From contig NZ_JADHDW010000009.1 in NCBI RefSeq assembly GCF_016820555.1, forward strand, positions 1-64,000: 64,000 nucleotides of DNA. The letters run 5' to 3'. The stretch comes from Bacillus sp. REN10. Lineage in GTDB: Bacteria > Bacillota > Bacilli > Bacillales > Domibacillaceae. A program made the translations under genes and the position numbers. Positions within the stretch are counted from its first letter, which is position 1; every line of letters begins with the position of its first letter. Below, one piece after another: positions 62,189 to 64,000 of this stretch. The notes below the pieces were generated by a model that saw only the letters and a program-made list of their open reading frames with translations, was not told the origin of the DNA and did not search any database.

Positions 62189-62827
62189 TCAATGAATATT
62201 CAAGCCAAGCAATCGCGAAAATGCAATGGCTTGTTCTTCAGACACCGTACAGCCTGATAGTTTTTCTGTTGATACTTTAAGTTCATGAAACTGGCAGCTG
62301 CTTAGGTCGATGCCGTTTAGCGATGTCCCTTCAAAGTTAGCTCCGTCTAAATTGCAGGCAGTCAAGGCAACCTTGTCCAGCTGACACTCAAAATAATCAG
62401 CGCTTTGAAGCAGGCATTGTTCAAACTTTACTTGTTTCAATTGAGCGTAGCTAAACGATGTAAAGTTAGCTTGGCACTCTTCCAACACCACGTGACAAAA
62501 CTTCGTGTCCGCAAAGTTCAAACCAACCATTTTACAATGATGAAACTCTACACGATGAACATTTCCATCACTAAAGTCAGCATTAGATAAATCACATCGA
62601 TTAAAAATCACATCTACCAATTCAATAAAGCGGAAATTCACATCAACAAATGACACATTTTCAAAAATCACTTGATCAAACTTTAGCCGCTCAATGTCTT
62701 CCCCTATAATGGAACAATCTTTAATCATACATCGATTAACATACCGTTCTTCTTTCCCTTCCTCAAAACTAGCTGAACTTACTTGTTGCGGAAGCTTCGG
62801 TTCTTGAAGTTTAAATAAATTAGCCAT
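62189..62827 (-). CDS. Pentapeptide-repeat protein
   Basis: A 212-residue protein made mostly of A(D/N)LxX-type pentapeptides from about residue 50 to 185 (CDLSNADFSDGNV, CNLDGANFEGTSLNGIDLS), which should fold as a right-handed quadrilateral beta helix. The Cys content is high. Some relatives (Qnr, McbG, MfpA) shield gyrase, but most are uncharacterised, and I see no specific Qnr loop. The ribosome site is weak; ATG 62827 chosen over GTG 62839. Confidence 0.8.
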   Translation of the reverse strand: MANLFKLQEPKLPQQVSSASFEEGKEERYVNRCMIKDCSIIGEDIERLKFDQVIFENVSFVDVNFRFIELVDVIFNRCDLSNADFSDGNVHRVEFHHCKMVGLNFADTKFCHVVLEECQANFTSFSYAQLKQVKFEQCLLQSADYFECQLDKVALTACNLDGANFEGTSLNGIDLSSCQFHELKVSTEKLSGCTVSEEQAIAFSRLLGLNIH

Positions 62828-62903
62828 TTTCTCGCCCACTTTCTTAAAGTGAATTTAATTACATATATGGTAAAATAAAAAACATTGGAAATGACGGAAT
62901 TTT

Positions 62904-63113
62904 ATGAAACGAACAAGGCTAACAAACTTACAGCGTTTATCACTGATCATGTCACTAGCTCTTGTATTGGTTGCTTTTTTAATCGGTTCTAAAAGCTATT
63001 TTAACACGAAAGAATTGCATAGCTTATCTGAGAACTGCCATACTATGAACGGACTGCCAACTGTAGAAATGAGCTTTATGAATTTAGAGTACTCTTTTTC
63101 CTGCGAAAAATAA
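62904..63113 (+). CDS. Small membrane-anchored protein, unknown
   Basis: A 69-residue protein: basic start (MKRTRLTNLQR), one hydrophobic helix (LSLIMSLALVLVAFLIG), and a short extracytoplasmic tail with two cysteines (ENCHTM, SFSCEK) that could form a disulphide. GACGGAATTTT precedes the ATG. No family recognised. Confidence 0.55.
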   Translation: MKRTRLTNLQRLSLIMSLALVLVAFLIGSKSYFNTKELHSLSENCHTMNGLPTVEMSFMNLEYSFSCEK

Positions 63114-63129
63114 CCATATTTTGTTTTTG

Positions 63130-63158
63130 TTGTATTGTATAACATTGTGTGCTATGTT
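63130..63158 (+). promoter_or_regulatory. csp promoter and long leader
   Basis: TTGTAT (63130-63135), 17-base spacer, TATGTT (63153-63158) with an extended TG motif. It leaves a leader of about 110 bases, usual for cold-shock genes, ending in a GTGTG/CACAC hairpin beside GAGGAGG. Confidence 0.6.
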
Positions 63159-63275
63159 TAAGTAGAATTATTTTTGTTCAGTAAAGATTGATAAGTGTTG
63201 CAACTTTCCGTCTGGAAGATTTGAGAGCAAGGATAGTAACAAAATGTGTGTAAATCACACGAGGAGGAAACAACA

Positions 63276-63476
63276 ATGGAACAAGGTAAAGTGAAATGGT
63301 TTAATGGTGAAAAAGGGTTTGGATTTATCGAACGTGAAGGCGGAGACGATGTATTTGTTCACTTCTCAGCTATCCAAGGTGAAGGTTACAAATCTTTAGA
63401 CGAAGGTCAAGCGGTAACATTTGATATTGAACAAGGTCAACGTGGATTACAAGCGACTAACGTTCAAAAAGCATAA
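63276..63476 (+). CDS. cspB: Cold-shock protein, CspB/CspD type
   Basis: A 66-residue OB-fold RNA/ssDNA chaperone. RNP1 is [10 protein letters not shown] (KGFGFI) and RNP2 is DVFVHFS, with KWFN at the start. GAGGAGGAAACAACA precedes ATG 63276. A long leader suggests post-transcriptional control by temperature. It cannot be told which B. subtilis paralogue (CspB, C or D) it equals. Confidence 0.92.
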   Translation: MEQGKVKWFNGEKGFGFIEREGGDDVFVHFSAIQGEGYKSLDEGQAVTFDIEQGQRGLQATNVQKA

Positions 63477-63490
63477 TTGCTACCATATAC

Positions 63491-63521
63491 AAACAGACTC
63501 TACACATGGAGTCTGTTTTTT
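63491..63521 (+). terminator. Terminator of csp
   Basis: AAACAGACTC (63491-63500) / GAGTCTGTTT (63509-63518) and more T. Confidence 0.9.
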
Positions 63522-63536
63522 GTTTTCATAGAACAT

Positions 63537-63564
63537 AAAAAACCCTACTCACGAATGAATAGGG
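63537..63564 (-). terminator. Terminator of queF
   Basis: CCCTAcTCA-type stem, 63543-63552 with 63555-63564, followed by six T in the minus direction. A second repeat, ATGGTAAGG (63588-63596) / CCTTACCAT (63615-63623), precedes it. Confidence 0.7.
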
Positions 63565-63634
63565 AATATCGAAACAAGTAATAGTAAATGGTAAGGTTAG
63601 TATAGCATAGTATCCTTACCATCACTAATTATTT

Positions 63635-64000
63635 TTACCGATTATCAATCTTCTCCGGATACAAATCATGATTCATCATGCGGTATTCGGCCATTTTCTC
63701 GTATTTCGTACCTGGACGACCGTAGTTCGTGTATGGGTCAATTGAAATGCCTCCACGCGGCGTGAATTTGCCCCATACTTCAATATAGCGCGGGTCCATT
63801 AGTTCAATCAGATCATTCATGATGATGTTCATACAGTCCTCATGGAAGTCGCCATGATTGCGGAAACTAAATAAGTATAACTTTAATGCTTTACTTTCGA
63901 CCATTTTCACATCTGGAATGTAGCTGATGTAAATCGTTGCGAAATCAGGTTGGCCCGTCATTGGACATAGACTTGTGAATTCTGGACAATTGAATTTCAC
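63635..64000 (-). CDS. queF: NADPH-dependent 7-cyano-7-deazaguanine reductase QueF, 3' part
   Basis: The last 122 codons of a gene whose start lies beyond the right edge; GTG at 63998-64000 is an internal Val. QueF reduces preQ0 to preQ1 in queuosine synthesis. The nucleophilic Cys is in [13 protein letters not shown], then [19 protein letters not shown]-like and [14 protein letters not shown] complete the T-fold. The full unimodular enzyme has about 165 residues, so roughly 45 are missing. Confidence 0.93.
   Translation of the reverse strand: MKFNCPEFTSLCPMTGQPDFATIYISYIPDVKMVESKALKLYLFSFRNHGDFHEDCMNIIMNDLIELMDPRYIEVWGKFTPRGGISIDPYTNYGRPGTKYEKMAEYRMMNHDLYPEKIDNR

Noticed and set aside
62189-62827. 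Calling the pentapeptide protein a quinolone-resistance Qnr protein
   Set aside because: General pentapeptide pattern only; the characteristic loops and length pattern of Qnr are not evident.

Overview
The window reads as a chromosomal segment of an endospore-forming, motile, low-GC Gram-positive rod of the Bacillaceae. Support comes from the gene content: a gamma-type spore protein (sspE), spore-cortex pdaA, perR, fabL, mreBH, bacterial NO synthase and motAB. Long runs of genes also keep the order known from Bacillus subtilis. Genes are densely packed with AGGAGG-type ribosome sites, and TTG/GTG starts are common.

Layout. (1) 1-240: leader and tandem promoters of an rRNA operon read leftward; the 16S gene begins at or just beyond the left edge. 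(2) 241-16470: conserved block ygxA-ygzB-perR, a 2-hydroxyacid dehydrogenase-bcp pair, a K+ channel-like gene, gsaB, ygaE, ygaD, ygaC, sspE, fabL, yfhS, mutY, yfhP, yfhJ-yfhH, an SDR gene, recX, yfhF. (3) 16502-30713: accessory region. It holds an NCS2 permease, a 36-codon lipoprotein gene, an operon (YfcC-type carrier, M20 amidohydrolase, dipeptide epimerase) behind an unusual regulator, a patch of decayed genes, a two-component system with a small membrane protein, a DUF418 gene next to a perfect 53-bp palindrome, and a TetR gene near two small membrane proteins. (4) 30767-43858: second conserved block (rlmD, pdaA, fumA, yfkD, chaA, pfeT, yfkJIH, an alanine/glutamine symporter, yfkK). (5) 43859-64000: a secreted NlpC/P60-like protein without its catalytic residues, motBA, hmp/nsrR, ampS, argF, ykhA, mreBH, nos, a SAM riboswitch ahead of yitJ-metH, a pentapeptide-repeat protein, csp and the 3' part of queF.

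How the genes work together. PerR, bcp and the iron-efflux ATPase pfeT form a peroxide/iron module; PerR boxes lie before perR and pfeT, and a Fur-like box overlaps the pfeT -35. NO biology is concentrated at 46-55.5 kb: NO synthase, the NO-detoxifying flavohaemoglobin Hmp, its repressor NsrR with two boxes upstream of hmp, and a small membrane protein resembling part of haem-copper oxidase subunit I. Methionine regeneration is under a SAM-I riboswitch (yitJ-metH). The accessory operon at 18.4-22.1 kb looks built to import and split acylated amino acids or small peptides.

Special structure. Several intergenic gaps hold related palindromic repeats (8752, 43341, 61751, 62089). I see no CRISPR array, no intact insertion sequence, no prophage and no tRNA gene. 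No clearly new multi-gene defence or biosynthetic system is evident. The most unusual items are the inactive NlpC/P60 protein, the perfect palindrome at 27754, the miniature lipoprotein at 18159 and the carrier/amidohydrolase/epimerase operon with its regulator.
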